NCBI GenBank assembly: GCA_002747035.1
Contig: PDRZ01000027.1
Location: 1 to 64,000 of the forward strand
DNA: 64,000 bases
Direction: 5' to 3'
Origin: Rhodobacterales bacterium
Lineage (GTDB): Bacteria > Pseudomonadota > Alphaproteobacteria > Rhodobacterales > Rhodobacteraceae
Shown piece after piece: positions 8,835-18,172 of this stretch (the stretch's first letter is position 1; every line of letters begins with the position of its first letter). The position numbers were made by a program, and so were the translations under genes. The notes beneath the pieces are model-generated. The model saw only the letters and a list, made by a program, of their open reading frames with translations, made no database searches and was not told the DNA's origin.

Positions 8835-10022
8835 TTACGGCTCGCGAAACGCTTCGCGGGACTTATAGAGCGGTTTCAGCAGATATTGCAGCACCGTTTT
8901 GGACCCGGTGTGCAGTTCGACCTCTGCCTGCATCCCCGGGCGCATGGCAATCGTTGCCTGGCGCTCGGTCAGTTGATCCATATCGACCCGCAACGTAACC
9001 TTGTAATGCGCCTCGGCCTCGGGGTCGCGGGCACGTTCGTTTTTGAATGTATCGGCCGAAATCACATCGACCCGCCCTTTGAGCGACCCGTAGATCGTAT
9101 AGTCATAGGCCGACAGCTTGATCGTCGCCTCCTGACCCCGGCGGACGCCCGCGATGTTTTCGGGTTTGACCCGCGCCTCGACAAACAACTCTTCATCCAG
9201 AGGGATGATGCCCATGATCTCTTCACCCGGTTTGACGACCCCGCCAATCGTGGTGATATTCAATCCGTTGACGATCCCGCGCATGGGGCTGACCAATACC
9301 GTCCGGCTCAGTTGATCCTGACTGGCTTTGAGGTTCTGCTTTAACGTGGCCAGTTCCTTGAGCGTATCAGAATAAAGCTGGGCGCGGTCCAGTTCGGTCT
9401 GTGTTACGATTTCGTCATACCGGATGCGCGCATCGGCATGGGCTTTACGGGCGCGGGTCACTTCGATCAAGGCCACGATCTTGCGCGACAGCATGTTTTC
9501 CATCAGCGCCATTTCCTTGGCCGCCTGATCCAGAACCCTCTGCGCACCCTGACGGCTTGAGCGAAAATCGCTTTGACGGGCAATCAACAACGCGCGTTCG
9601 CTGGCCACGATCTCGGGGCTGCGCGCCGCCAGTTGCGGGGGGACGGTGAAATCCATCTGTTCGTCCAACTCGGCCTCAAGCCGCAGACGGCGAATCTCCA
9701 GCGCCACGATCTGATCCCGCAGATCGTCAACCGACGACTGGAACTGGGTTCCGCGCAGCCGCGCCAATACATCCCCGCGTTCGACCACCTGCCCTTCCTT
9801 GACCAGAAGCTCCGCCAGGATACCTCCTTCAAGGTTCTGAATGATCTGTGGGCGCGACGATGAAATCATCTCGCCCTCAGCGCGCACGATTTCATCCACC
9901 CAGGCAAAGGCGGCCCAGAGGATAAAAATCCACACAGTTGCGGCACAAAGCCAGATCGTGAGGCTTGGCCCACGCAGTTTCGCATTCAGTTGCGAGGTCA
10001 GGTTGGTTGCCGAAACGCTCAT
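8835..10022 (-). CDS. HlyD family type I secretion periplasmic adaptor
   Basis: A 395-residue membrane fusion protein joining the inner-membrane ABC exporter to TolC. One transmembrane helix (about 23-43) is followed by a biotinyl-lipoyl-like half (RAEGEMISSSRPQIIQNLEGG), a long alpha-helical hairpin (about 90-250) and a beta-barrel with the HlyD signature region near VKPENIAGVRRGQEA. It overlaps the exporter gene by four bases (ATGA), so it is co-transcribed as the last gene of the adhesin secretion operon. Confidence 0.93.
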   Translation of the reverse strand: MSVSATNLTSQLNAKLRGPSLTIWLCAATVWIFILWAAFAWVDEIVRAEGEMISSSRPQIIQNLEGGILAELLVKEGQVVERGDVLARLRGTQFQSSVDDLRDQIVALEIRRLRLEAELDEQMDFTVPPQLAARSPEIVASERALLIARQSDFRSSRQGAQRVLDQAAKEMALMENMLSRKIVALIEVTRARKAHADARIRYDEIVTQTELDRAQLYSDTLKELATLKQNLKASQDQLSRTVLVSPMRGIVNGLNITTIGGVVKPGEEIMGIIPLDEELFVEARVKPENIAGVRRGQEATIKLSAYDYTIYGSLKGRVDVISADTFKNERARDPEAEAHYKVTLRVDMDQLTERQATIAMRPGMQAEVELHTGSKTVLQYLLKPLYKSREAFREP

Positions 10023-12295
10023 GATGCCACCCCTCCCGTGCCGCGCAGATGCGCCAGCACCTGATCCCGCGGACCATCAACGGCCATACGGCCATTTTGC
10101 AAAATCAACGTGCGATCCGTCAGTTGCAGGATCGGCACCCGGTGGGTGGCGATGATCGCCGTGCGCCCGTCGAGCCAACTGCGCAAGCGATCCACCAATG
10201 TATTTTCGAGCGTTTGGTCCAGCGCGGCGGTGGGTTCATCCAGAAGGCACACCTTGGGGTCCTGCAGCCACAGACGCGCCCAACCGATGCTTTGACGTTG
10301 CCCGATCGAAAGCCCCTGCCCGCCATCGCGGATTTCAAGATCAAGCCCCTTGTGGTGCCCTTTCACAAACGGCCCCAACCCGGCGAAATCAAGCGCCTGG
10401 AGCAATCGTTCATCATCGCGTTCCAAAAGGTTCAGGTTCAGGTTTTCCCGCAACGTACCCGCGAACAACCGCACCTCCTGACCCAAATAGCCGATGTGGC
10501 GGCGCAGGTCGCGCGGCTCGATCTGGCCCATATCGGTTCCATCCAGAAGCACGCGCCCCTGTGTCGGCGCATACAGCCCGCTCAACAATTTCAGAAGGGT
10601 GGATTTACCCGACCCGTTTGATCCAAGAATAGCGATTTTCTGCCCTTTCTGGATCACAAGCCCGTTGATGTCCAAGGTCGGCGCACCGTCTTCGTCATAA
10701 CGAAACTGCAATTCGCGGATTTCGTAAACACCCTCGAAATGGTCCCGGCGCAGATAGCTGCGATCGGCACTACGATCCTGTTCGGAGGCGGCAATGCCTT
10801 CCAGCCCATCCAGCGCCGATTTCACATTGCCCCAGCGTGCCATGATTCCCGAAAGCTGGGTCAGCGGCGCGAGAGTACGCCCCGTGAGGATGCCCGTCGC
10901 GATGATCGAACCGACGGTGAACTCGCCAACAAAGACCAGATAGGTCCCGGTGATAACCGCCCCCACATAGGTCGCCTGCTGCACCCCTTGTGCCCAAAAG
11001 GTCAGGGAGGAGGCAAGCCTGCGTTGCTCGCTGGATTTCAGGGCGGAAAGCGTGTTGAGCTCGGTCCACAACCGGCGCACACGATCTTCCGAACGTTGGG
11101 TTTTCACCGTATCAAGTTCATAGATCGTTTCGTGCAACAGGCGCGTCGCCTTTGCACTTGCGCCCTGGGTTTCCTGGGTCAGGCGGATCATGCGTTTCTG
11201 CATGAGAAAACCGGGAACAACCATCAGGATGCCGCCCAGAACCAAGACCCAAACCACATTCCCGGCAATGGTCGATACAAGGAAAAGGAACACGAAGATG
11301 AACGGAATATCGGCCAGCGCCCCTACGGTGGAGGCCGTGAAAAATTCGCGCACCGATCCGAATTCCCGCATGGCGGAAAAGAATTGCGAGGGCGAACGGG
11401 ATGCGGTTTCCGAACGCATTCCCAACAGGCGGTCCATGAGAACGCTCTGCACATTCAATTCAATCTGCCGACCTGCTCCATCCATCAGGCGAGCGCGCGC
11501 CATTTTAAGAAACGCTTCCATCAGCAGCGCCAGCGCGGCCCCGGCGGCGAGCACCCACAACGTAGCTTCGCTTTGATGGGGGATCACGCGGTCATAGACC
11601 TGTAGCGAAAACAGCGCGACCGACACGGCCAGCAGGTTTGCAACAAACGATCCCAGAGCCACCTCGGCGAAATGACGGCGGAATTTCGGGAACTCGCCCC
11701 AGAACCAATGGGGATCGGATTTTTCCGGTGTATGCGCCCGGCTCAGTTGCTTCAACTGGGCCTCGGCGCGGATGATCATGCCCGTGAAATAGGGTTCAAA
11801 CTCGTCCAGCGGCACATGGGCGCGATTGTCCTTGCAGGTGACATCGTAAAGAACAAGGTCTTCGCGGTCCTGAGCCAGAACCAGCACGAACTGTCCGCTC
11901 GTCATCTGGGCCAGCGCGGGCCAGTTGGCCCCAATGCAATGGGTGACGCTTTCCACCTCGGTCAAAAGCCCGAGAGATTGCAAACCTTCGGCAAGAACCT
12001 GTGGCTGGATGCTGTCCTTGTCCCCTTCCCGGGACAACAGCACCTCGTAAATATCGTTGGCCACCGCATCGACGCCAAGAAGGCCCGCATAAACGGCGGC
12101 CAACTCCGCACGTGATCGGGCGCGATCTCCCGCGGTGGCGGGTTTGGGCGTGTTGGCTGGTGCCTTTGAGGCAGAGGTACGAACCACCGCGGGTTTAGGC
12201 ACAGCAGATCCAGGAACGGTATCCTTGTTCGACACCGCCTTAAGCCGGCCCTTCCCGCCGCTTGTGATTGTCAGTGCGACGGGCGGCTTGGTCAA
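10019..12295 (-). CDS. Type I secretion permease/ATPase (LapB/LssB type)
   Basis: A 758-residue ABC exporter. An unusual N-terminal extension rich in Lys/Pro/Ala (1-60) is followed by a C39 peptidase-like domain (about 65-200), a six-helix transmembrane domain (about 215-490), and a nucleotide-binding domain with Walker A GSNGSGKST, signature LSIGQRQ and Walker B VCLLDEPTAALD. The C39-like domain lacks the catalytic Cys-containing motif of bacteriocin exporters, so it should bind rather than cleave its substrate, as in RTX and LapA-type systems. It overlaps both neighbours by four bases. The substrate is presumably the 1359-residue adhesin at the head of the operon. Confidence 0.93.
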   Translation of the reverse strand: MTKPPVALTITSGGKGRLKAVSNKDTVPGSAVPKPAVVRTSASKAPANTPKPATAGDRARSRAELAAVYAGLLGVDAVANDIYEVLLSREGDKDSIQPQVLAEGLQSLGLLTEVESVTHCIGANWPALAQMTSGQFVLVLAQDREDLVLYDVTCKDNRAHVPLDEFEPYFTGMIIRAEAQLKQLSRAHTPEKSDPHWFWGEFPKFRRHFAEVALGSFVANLLAVSVALFSLQVYDRVIPHQSEATLWVLAAGAALALLMEAFLKMARARLMDGAGRQIELNVQSVLMDRLLGMRSETASRSPSQFFSAMREFGSVREFFTASTVGALADIPFIFVFLFLVSTIAGNVVWVLVLGGILMVVPGFLMQKRMIRLTQETQGASAKATRLLHETIYELDTVKTQRSEDRVRRLWTELNTLSALKSSEQRRLASSLTFWAQGVQQATYVGAVITGTYLVFVGEFTVGSIIATGILTGRTLAPLTQLSGIMARWGNVKSALDGLEGIAASEQDRSADRSYLRRDHFEGVYEIRELQFRYDEDGAPTLDINGLVIQKGQKIAILGSNGSGKSTLLKLLSGLYAPTQGRVLLDGTDMGQIEPRDLRRHIGYLGQEVRLFAGTLRENLNLNLLERDDERLLQALDFAGLGPFVKGHHKGLDLEIRDGGQGLSIGQRQSIGWARLWLQDPKVCLLDEPTAALDQTLENTLVDRLRSWLDGRTAIIATHRVPILQLTDRTLILQNGRMAVDGPRDQVLAHLRGTGGVAS

Positions 12296-13623
12296 ATGTC
12301 GCCCCCATCGGCCAAAAGCCCAAGTTCACGCGCCATATCAAGCCGCGTCAGCGCCATATCGTATTTCAACCCGATACGGGATTGTTCCTGGACGCTCCAG
12401 GTTTCATAGACCCCGACCACATCCATGACTTGCCGTTGACCTGCGTCATACTGCGTCTGGAACAGGTCCAGATTGGACTTGGCCTGCGCCGACAGGTTCG
12501 AACTCTCTCCGACCTGACGCGACAGGGCGGCAAGCCGGGTTTCGGCCTTGGCAAGGCTGCGGTTGGCATCTTCCTGAGCCTGATTGACCCGTCGACCTGC
12601 CGCCTCTTTTTCGGCCTCGATGGCCTGAAGGCTCGCCTTGGTGCCAAACCCGAACGGGGTGTCCATCCTGGTCGCCAGTCCAGCGGTGACATTGCCCCCT
12701 TTGGCCAGCGTCGCGGTGGCACCCAGCCCGGGCAGATGTCCCGCACGGTCGATCTTGGCCCCCGTGATCGAACGTTCCTTTTCGGCTTCAGCGAGCAGAA
12801 CAGTCAAAGCCTGCGCGTCGTGGCGCGTGACCCGAATATCGGACAAACCACCAATTCCATTCAATTTCTTGACCGACATCGCATTCAACTCGGCCATGGC
12901 CGAAGCGGCCAATTCATTCTGTGCGCTCAGGTCCGCCTGGATCTTGGACAGCTTATGACGGATCACATGCAGGTCGGACATGTCCGAAACGCCGCCCTTT
13001 ACCCGCTCATTCATCACCCATTCAAAATGGCGCATATCCTTGAGCGACGCCTCAAGATGGGTTGCGGTTTCCCGCGCCTGTTGCGCGCGCAGATAAAGCT
13101 CCAGCGCGGTGTAAACCCGGTCATTGCTGTCGATGGCAAGGTTGACGGCGGCGACTTCGACATCCGCACGGGCAAATTCACGCTCTGCTTTCTTGCGGCC
13201 ATTGTCGAACAACACCGCGTCGATCACCATCGTCGCCACGAGATCGCCAAGCGAACTCAGACTGATATTCGGCCCCAAGGTCGGCAACCAGTTCTTGGAT
13301 TGCGCTTCTGCCCGCAACCGGGCCGAGCGCAATTCGCTTTCCGCCGCGCGGGCATTGGCGGACAGGACCGGACCGGCCACCTTGTCAAAGCTGCTGCCCG
13401 AGGGCAGCACGCTGCGCCGCTCCTGAAGCGTGGCAATAATAACCGATTCCTGTTTTTCTCCTGTGCGCTTTTCAGTGCGCTTTCCGGTCGCTTCCGTACC
13501 AAGCGGTCCCGCCTTGAACCGGCTGACAATGCCATCATCGGCATTTCCGCCGTTCATACACCCCGCGAGAACCAGCATCAGAATGCCAGATGCGACTGCC
13601 CGTGTACCGTTCCTCTGCCCCAT
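12292..13623 (-). CDS. TolC family outer membrane protein
   Basis: About 443 residues. A lipoprotein-type signal (MLVLAGC, lipobox Cys near residue 22) is followed by long Ala/Glu/Gln-rich helices in two internally similar halves, the alpha-barrel pattern of outer membrane efflux proteins. It provides the outer-membrane channel for the adjoining exporter and adaptor. The start at 13623 (AGGGACT upstream) is favoured over the in-frame ATG at 13671 because it puts the lipobox at the usual distance. It begins 83 bases after the adhesin stop and overlaps the exporter start. Confidence 0.9.
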   Translation of the reverse strand: MGQRNGTRAVASGILMLVLAGCMNGGNADDGIVSRFKAGPLGTEATGKRTEKRTGEKQESVIIATLQERRSVLPSGSSFDKVAGPVLSANARAAESELRSARLRAEAQSKNWLPTLGPNISLSSLGDLVATMVIDAVLFDNGRKKAEREFARADVEVAAVNLAIDSNDRVYTALELYLRAQQARETATHLEASLKDMRHFEWVMNERVKGGVSDMSDLHVIRHKLSKIQADLSAQNELAASAMAELNAMSVKKLNGIGGLSDIRVTRHDAQALTVLLAEAEKERSITGAKIDRAGHLPGLGATATLAKGGNVTAGLATRMDTPFGFGTKASLQAIEAEKEAAGRRVNQAQEDANRSLAKAETRLAALSRQVGESSNLSAQAKSNLDLFQTQYDAGQRQVMDVVGVYETWSVQEQSRIGLKYDMALTRLDMARELGLLADGGDI

Positions 13624-13706
13624 AGTCCCTGCCCCATTTTTGGTGCTTATCGTTTTGGGTCCGGGCGGCAAAAGAAAACGCAGCCGCCCGGGAATACTCT
13701 TATTTA

Positions 13707-16700
13707 TCAGATCACAACGTGGATATCATCGTCGATGATTACCGTACCGTCGTTGCCGAGGGTATAGATGTCGTGGCGCTGGCCATCCACATCCACGCTC
13801 TGACCCGTTCTGACGGCACCGGTAATGGTCACCGTATCGTCATGGCCACCGTGAATAACGACACTGTCGCTATTCGTGGAGAGGTTGGTCAGCTGCGCTT
13901 CGGTGATTGTCAGTTGGCTGTCTTCCGCGAACTGCAGGTCGATGGCTTCGATCTGCATGTTGCCCAGATTCGAGTTGGACATATCGACCACAGAGGTCGA
14001 GGTGTCGTCCAGAACCAGATAGGTCCCGCTGGAGTTGCCCGCATCATCGGTCGACGTCACCACAAGGTGCGATCCATCCGGCACCGCCGGATCAAAGCCA
14101 AATGTGGTGGTGCCAAGTATGCTGATATCCACACCGTCCGAATCCTCGGCAATCTGGTTCACATTCCCGGTTGCACCGTCAACCTGATACACCGCAAGAT
14201 CATCATCGGACATATCCACCGAGATCGCGCTATAGCCCGACAAACCGCGGGTGTAGTTGGCAATGATCGGGCCATCCGGAACTTCGGTGTCGATGGCGAT
14301 CTGTTGGGTGATCGTATCCACATTCCGGGCCGCATCCGTTGCTGTGATCACCGCGTCATAGACGTCGTTGCCCACCGGAATGCCGCTGGCCGGGATGTCC
14401 ACAGTCCAGTTGCCCGACGCATCCACGCTGGCGGTATAGGTTTGATTGTTGAATTCAACCTCCACAACCGATCCCGCTTCTACGGTGCCGTTCAGGGTGA
14501 ACCCATCGCGTGCCTCGCTGGCGTTGACCACGTTGTCACCTTCGATCGGTGCAGTGTCATGGGCCAGGTTCCGTACAACCGTGTCCACTTCGATCGTGCG
14601 CTGAATGCTGGCGGTATTGCCTGCAGGATCCTGCACGTTGACAACCATGTCGATCTGGTCATGCCCGGTCGGGATGACGCTTGCCGGAATGAGAGCAGTC
14701 CAGTTGCCGCTGGCATCCACACTGGCCGAAACCGCGATGCCGTCAATCAGAACCTCAATCGAAGAGCCGGATTCAACCGTACCCGTGATTTCAACACCTT
14801 GCATACGCTCATCGTGGTTGATGATGTTGTCACCCGCCACCGTGGCGGTGGTAAAGCCAAGGTTGTCGACCACACGGTCCACATTCACGGTGCCCGACAC
14901 CTCGCGGCTGTTACCGGCGGCATCGATTGTGGTTGCCGTCACGGTCTCACCCGGGCTTGTGCCAGTGGGGATTTCGTGGCTTGCGAAGGTCGCCTGCCAG
15001 TTCCCGAAGCTATCGGTAATCACAGTGTGCGAGCCAGAACCGAACGACACCTGGACCACATTTCCGGGATCAGAGGTGCCGTGGAAAGTGACGCCCGCAT
15101 TGGCTTCGTCATAGTTGATGATGTTGTCCCCGGCCACAGGGTCCGAGCTAAGCGTCAGGGAACCCGCGACATTGTCGATCCGCACGGTGTCGGTCACCGT
15201 ATCGACGTTACCCGCCTGATCCCGTGCCGTCGCAACAAGATCAATAAGTTCGTCATTCGCCTCTGGAATCTCGTGCGCCGCAAAGGTCACGGTCCAATTG
15301 CCGTTGGCGTCCACGCTGGCCGGGTGTTCAATACTGCCAAGGCGCACGCTGACCACGCTGCCCACTTCGGTGGTGCCGGTCAAAGTCAGACCCAGATCGC
15401 TTTCCGAGCCGCTGAGAATGCCATCACCCCCCCCCGCGTTGTTCACCATGTTGAAGTTCTCAACAACGGTGTCCACGTCAATTGTGCCAGTGGTGGTGGC
15501 GACGTTATCGTTGGCATCGGTCGAAACGACAGTCACCGAAGGCTGGGTATCCCCTGTCGGGATATCTACCGCGAGGAAGTCCGCCGACCAGTTGCCACTG
15601 GCATCCACGGTGGCCGAGCGGGTTACGTTGCCTATGGTCACTTCAACCGTGCTGCCCGGCTGGGTCAGACCGGTCAGGGTGATGCCGTCGGAATGTTCTT
15701 CTTCGTTGACCACCCCATCGCCTTCGATATGGGTGTTCACGGTGACACTGTTCAACGTATCCACATCCATCTGCGTGGTGGTGCTGGACGAGTTGCCCGC
15801 CGCATCGCTTGCCACGGCAGTGATTTCAACATCACCCTCACCGGTCGGCATCTCGCTGCTTGGGAAATCCACGGACCAGTTGCCGTTGACATCCACGGTG
15901 GCCGTGCGGGTGTAGCTGCCCATGGTGACTTCGACCGTGTTATCCGGCTCTGTGGTCCCGGTCAGGGTTACGCCGCTATTGGCGTCGTCCGAGTTGATCA
16001 GGTCATCGCCGCCGCCGGTCAGGCCGGTGTCGATGGTCACATTTGCCTCGGTGTCAATTTGAAGCATGCGCGTGTCGGTCGCGCTGTTGCCCGCCGCGTC
16101 GACTGCGGTCACAGTGAATTCGGCATCATAGGTGCCGCCCGGGAAATCGCCGCTGTTGAAATCGACAGCCCAGTTGCCGCTGGCGTCCACCGTTGCGGTG
16201 TGGGTCACCACGGTCCCGCCCGGCTGCGTATAGCTCACCTCAACCGTGCTTCCCGGCTGGGTCGTGCCGGTCAGGGTCACGCCGCTGCTCATCTCATCCG
16301 AAGACACGATGTTGTCGCCATGGATGGCACCGCTGTCAAAGGCCACTTCGCCAATGGTATCGATCCACATGGTTCCGGTTTCGCTGCTGGCGTTGCCCGC
16401 TGCGTCGGTGGTGGTGGTGGTGATCGTCGCCTCATATTCACCCCCGGGCATTTCACCTGGAGCAAGGTCAAGCGTCCAGTCACCATTGGCATCCACGGTC
16501 ACCAGTCGAGTCACGGAGGTGCCATTGCCCTCTACGGTCACCTCAATCACCGCACCCGGAGTCGATGTGCCGGTGATGGTAATGCCGTTGGACGCTTCTT
16601 CGGCGTTGACAACCCCGTCGCCCTCAATCGTGCTTTCGTTGATCACAATCGGGTGGGGCACTGTATCCACGACCAACGTGTCCGTCACGGTGGTCGAGTT

Positions 16701-17786
16701 GCCATTGATATCGATCGACACCACGGTCACCGTGGTTTCATATTCACCCGCCTGCAATTCGGTATTCAGGAAACGCACAGCCCAGGTTCCATCATCGTCC
16801 ACGGTGGTGGTGTGTGTGACACCATCAATTGTGACCTCGATGCTGGCCCCGGCTTCGCCAGTTCCTTCGATTTCCACACCATCGGCAAAGTCGTCAGCAT
16901 TGGTGAGATCGCCAATGGATTGGGTGCCATCGGTAAAGTTGATTTCCGGCCCCGTCAGATCAATCATGACACTGGGACCATCCAGTTCGGTTACGATCCC
17001 GCTCGGCTCGGTTACAACCGCGCGCACCGGATGGGTGCCATCACCCGGGAAATCGTCCCCTTCAAAGGTGGCTTCCCAAGTCCCATCATCCCCTGCGATC
17101 ACGGTTTGCGAGTTGGGACCAACGGTCACTTCGACTTCCGATCCCGGTTCCGCCCTGCCGGAAATGAGGATTGACTGGTCATCTTCGGTCGTGCCATCGC
17201 CCGCGATCACGATCTGCTGATCCTGATCAATCGAGGGCTCGATCCGCGTCGGGGTTGCAGAACCATTGCCACCGCCGATCAACGATGCACCGCCAACCGC
17301 AGCCGCCGCCGCAGCACCGGCCCCCCAGAGGCCGGAAGCCCCCAAAAGACCCGCGCCAAGCATCGTCACTTCTTCTTCGTCCACCGCAACCGGAACCCGG
17401 GCAACTTCGGTACCCTCAAGGAAGATCAGATCATCCGAAGGGCTCCATTTACCCCACTGTTCGCTCACACCATACTGCGCGAAAACCGCACCATCCTGGC
17501 CTTCCGCCAGCTCCACCTCGTTCAGATACCCATCTGCCGAAATGAACAACCGGCTTTCGCCTGCGCTCGCGAAGAAATCTTCGAGAATGATCACCCGCCC
17601 ATCGGTCAACGTGATCTCAAGGTTGCTTCCAAGGCGCTGATAGCCCCGAATGTCACCCTGACGCAAATTCAGTGAAATTTCCTGGCCCGCCCCTGCAGCA
17701 ATCGGGGTCACAGACCCATCCGCCGAAACCAAACCACGCTCTACTCCGCCCGCACCTGTACGGACAACGAAATCAATCGCCTGCAT
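13707..17786 (-). CDS. Large Ig-like repeat adhesin (BapA type), T1SS substrate
   Basis: A 1359-residue acidic surface protein. Residues 1-130 match the BapA prefix-like region (MQAIDFVVRTGAGG..., DGRVIILEDFF, SADGYLNEVELAE). An Ala/Gly-rich stretch (about 150-175) could be a membrane or retention element. Ten Ig-like modules of about 90-105 residues follow (about 180-1200), each with a G-(N/T/D)-W core and DxxGN motif. The C-terminus (about 1260-1359) has SVVIHGGHDDTVTITG and a VDVDGQRHDIYTLGNDG-type end domain, presumably the uncleaved secretion signal. Canonical RTX nonapeptides are absent. No N-terminal signal peptide is present, as expected for type I secretion. It leads the operon with TolC, exporter and adaptor. 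Role in biofilm or attachment is inferred. Confidence 0.9.
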   Translation of the reverse strand: MQAIDFVVRTGAGGVERGLVSADGSVTPIAAGAGQEISLNLRQGDIRGYQRLGSNLEITLTDGRVIILEDFFASAGESRLFISADGYLNEVELAEGQDGAVFAQYGVSEQWGKWSPSDDLIFLEGTEVARVPVAVDEEEVTMLGAGLLGASGLWGAGAAAAAAVGGASLIGGGNGSATPTRIEPSIDQDQQIVIAGDGTTEDDQSILISGRAEPGSEVEVTVGPNSQTVIAGDDGTWEATFEGDDFPGDGTHPVRAVVTEPSGIVTELDGPSVMIDLTGPEINFTDGTQSIGDLTNADDFADGVEIEGTGEAGASIEVTIDGVTHTTTVDDDGTWAVRFLNTELQAGEYETTVTVVSIDINGNSTTVTDTLVVDTVPHPIVINESTIEGDGVVNAEEASNGITITGTSTPGAVIEVTVEGNGTSVTRLVTVDANGDWTLDLAPGEMPGGEYEATITTTTTDAAGNASSETGTMWIDTIGEVAFDSGAIHGDNIVSSDEMSSGVTLTGTTQPGSTVEVSYTQPGGTVVTHTATVDASGNWAVDFNSGDFPGGTYDAEFTVTAVDAAGNSATDTRMLQIDTEANVTIDTGLTGGGDDLINSDDANSGVTLTGTTEPDNTVEVTMGSYTRTATVDVNGNWSVDFPSSEMPTGEGDVEITAVASDAAGNSSSTTTQMDVDTLNSVTVNTHIEGDGVVNEEEHSDGITLTGLTQPGSTVEVTIGNVTRSATVDASGNWSADFLAVDIPTGDTQPSVTVVSTDANDNVATTTGTIDVDTVVENFNMVNNAGGGDGILSGSESDLGLTLTGTTEVGSVVSVRLGSIEHPASVDANGNWTVTFAAHEIPEANDELIDLVATARDQAGNVDTVTDTVRIDNVAGSLTLSSDPVAGDNIINYDEANAGVTFHGTSDPGNVVQVSFGSGSHTVITDSFGNWQATFASHEIPTGTSPGETVTATTIDAAGNSREVSGTVNVDRVVDNLGFTTATVAGDNIINHDERMQGVEITGTVESGSSIEVLIDGIAVSASVDASGNWTALIPASVIPTGHDQIDMVVNVQDPAGNTASIQRTIEVDTVVRNLAHDTAPIEGDNVVNASEARDGFTLNGTVEAGSVVEVEFNNQTYTASVDASGNWTVDIPASGIPVGNDVYDAVITATDAARNVDTITQQIAIDTEVPDGPIIANYTRGLSGYSAISVDMSDDDLAVYQVDGATGNVNQIAEDSDGVDISILGTTTFGFDPAVPDGSHLVVTSTDDAGNSSGTYLVLDDTSTSVVDMSNSNLGNMQIEAIDLQFAEDSQLTITEAQLTNLSTNSDSVVIHGGHDDTVTITGAVRTGQSVDVDGQRHDIYTLGNDGTVIIDDDIHVVI

Positions 17787-18172
17787 AAAACCACCATTGC
17801 CTCAACCTGCGGCGTCTTTTTATTCGCGCCACAATTTTTCTGATGCCTTCTGGATACTAAATTTCCGAATCGGCGGCTAGTGGCTTTTTCGCATTTTCCC
17901 ACAAAATGTCGTCTGTTCGCGCATATCCGGCGGATTCTGCGCCGCAGAACACGGCAAGCTCGCCTCATTTTGGCCGTTTTTCCGCCCAATTCCGCAAATG
18001 AGACACGAAACACCCCTTGACCGCACATCAAAATTTCTATTGGCAAATTTGCCACAACCCCCAGGATCCTGGACGCAAACGTCGCCTGCAGACAAGCGAT
18101 ACGCAATTTTGGGCACCATGACTGACAATAATATCAAAACGTCAGCATTCCCTGTTCCAAAGAGGTCCGAAC
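17787..18172. other. Intergenic region between adhesin operon and racemase gene
   Basis: 386 bases between two divergent genes, with A/T-rich patches. I see no coding frame of interest. It must hold the promoters of both the adhesin operon (minus) and the racemase-family gene (plus); the ribosome binding site of the latter is AGAGGT before 18173. It contains the perfect palindrome described separately. Confidence 0.6.
18041..18054. promoter_or_regulatory. Perfect 14-bp palindrome TGGCAAATTTGCCA
   Basis: A perfect 14-base palindrome 119 bases upstream of the racemase-family start and 255 bases upstream of the adhesin start. Size and symmetry suit a dimeric repressor or activator of either divergent transcript. 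The regulator is unknown and none is encoded next to it. Confidence 0.4.

Noticed and set aside
13719-17174. A 1151-codon open frame on the plus strand opposite the adhesin
   Set aside because: It mirrors the repeated adhesin modules; the composition is His/Arg-rich and shows no known domain, while the minus frame has clear Ig-like repeats.
13707-17786. DNA repeats in the adhesin as a CRISPR or mobile array
   Set aside because: They are degenerate coding repeats of about 300 bases, not direct repeats with spacers.
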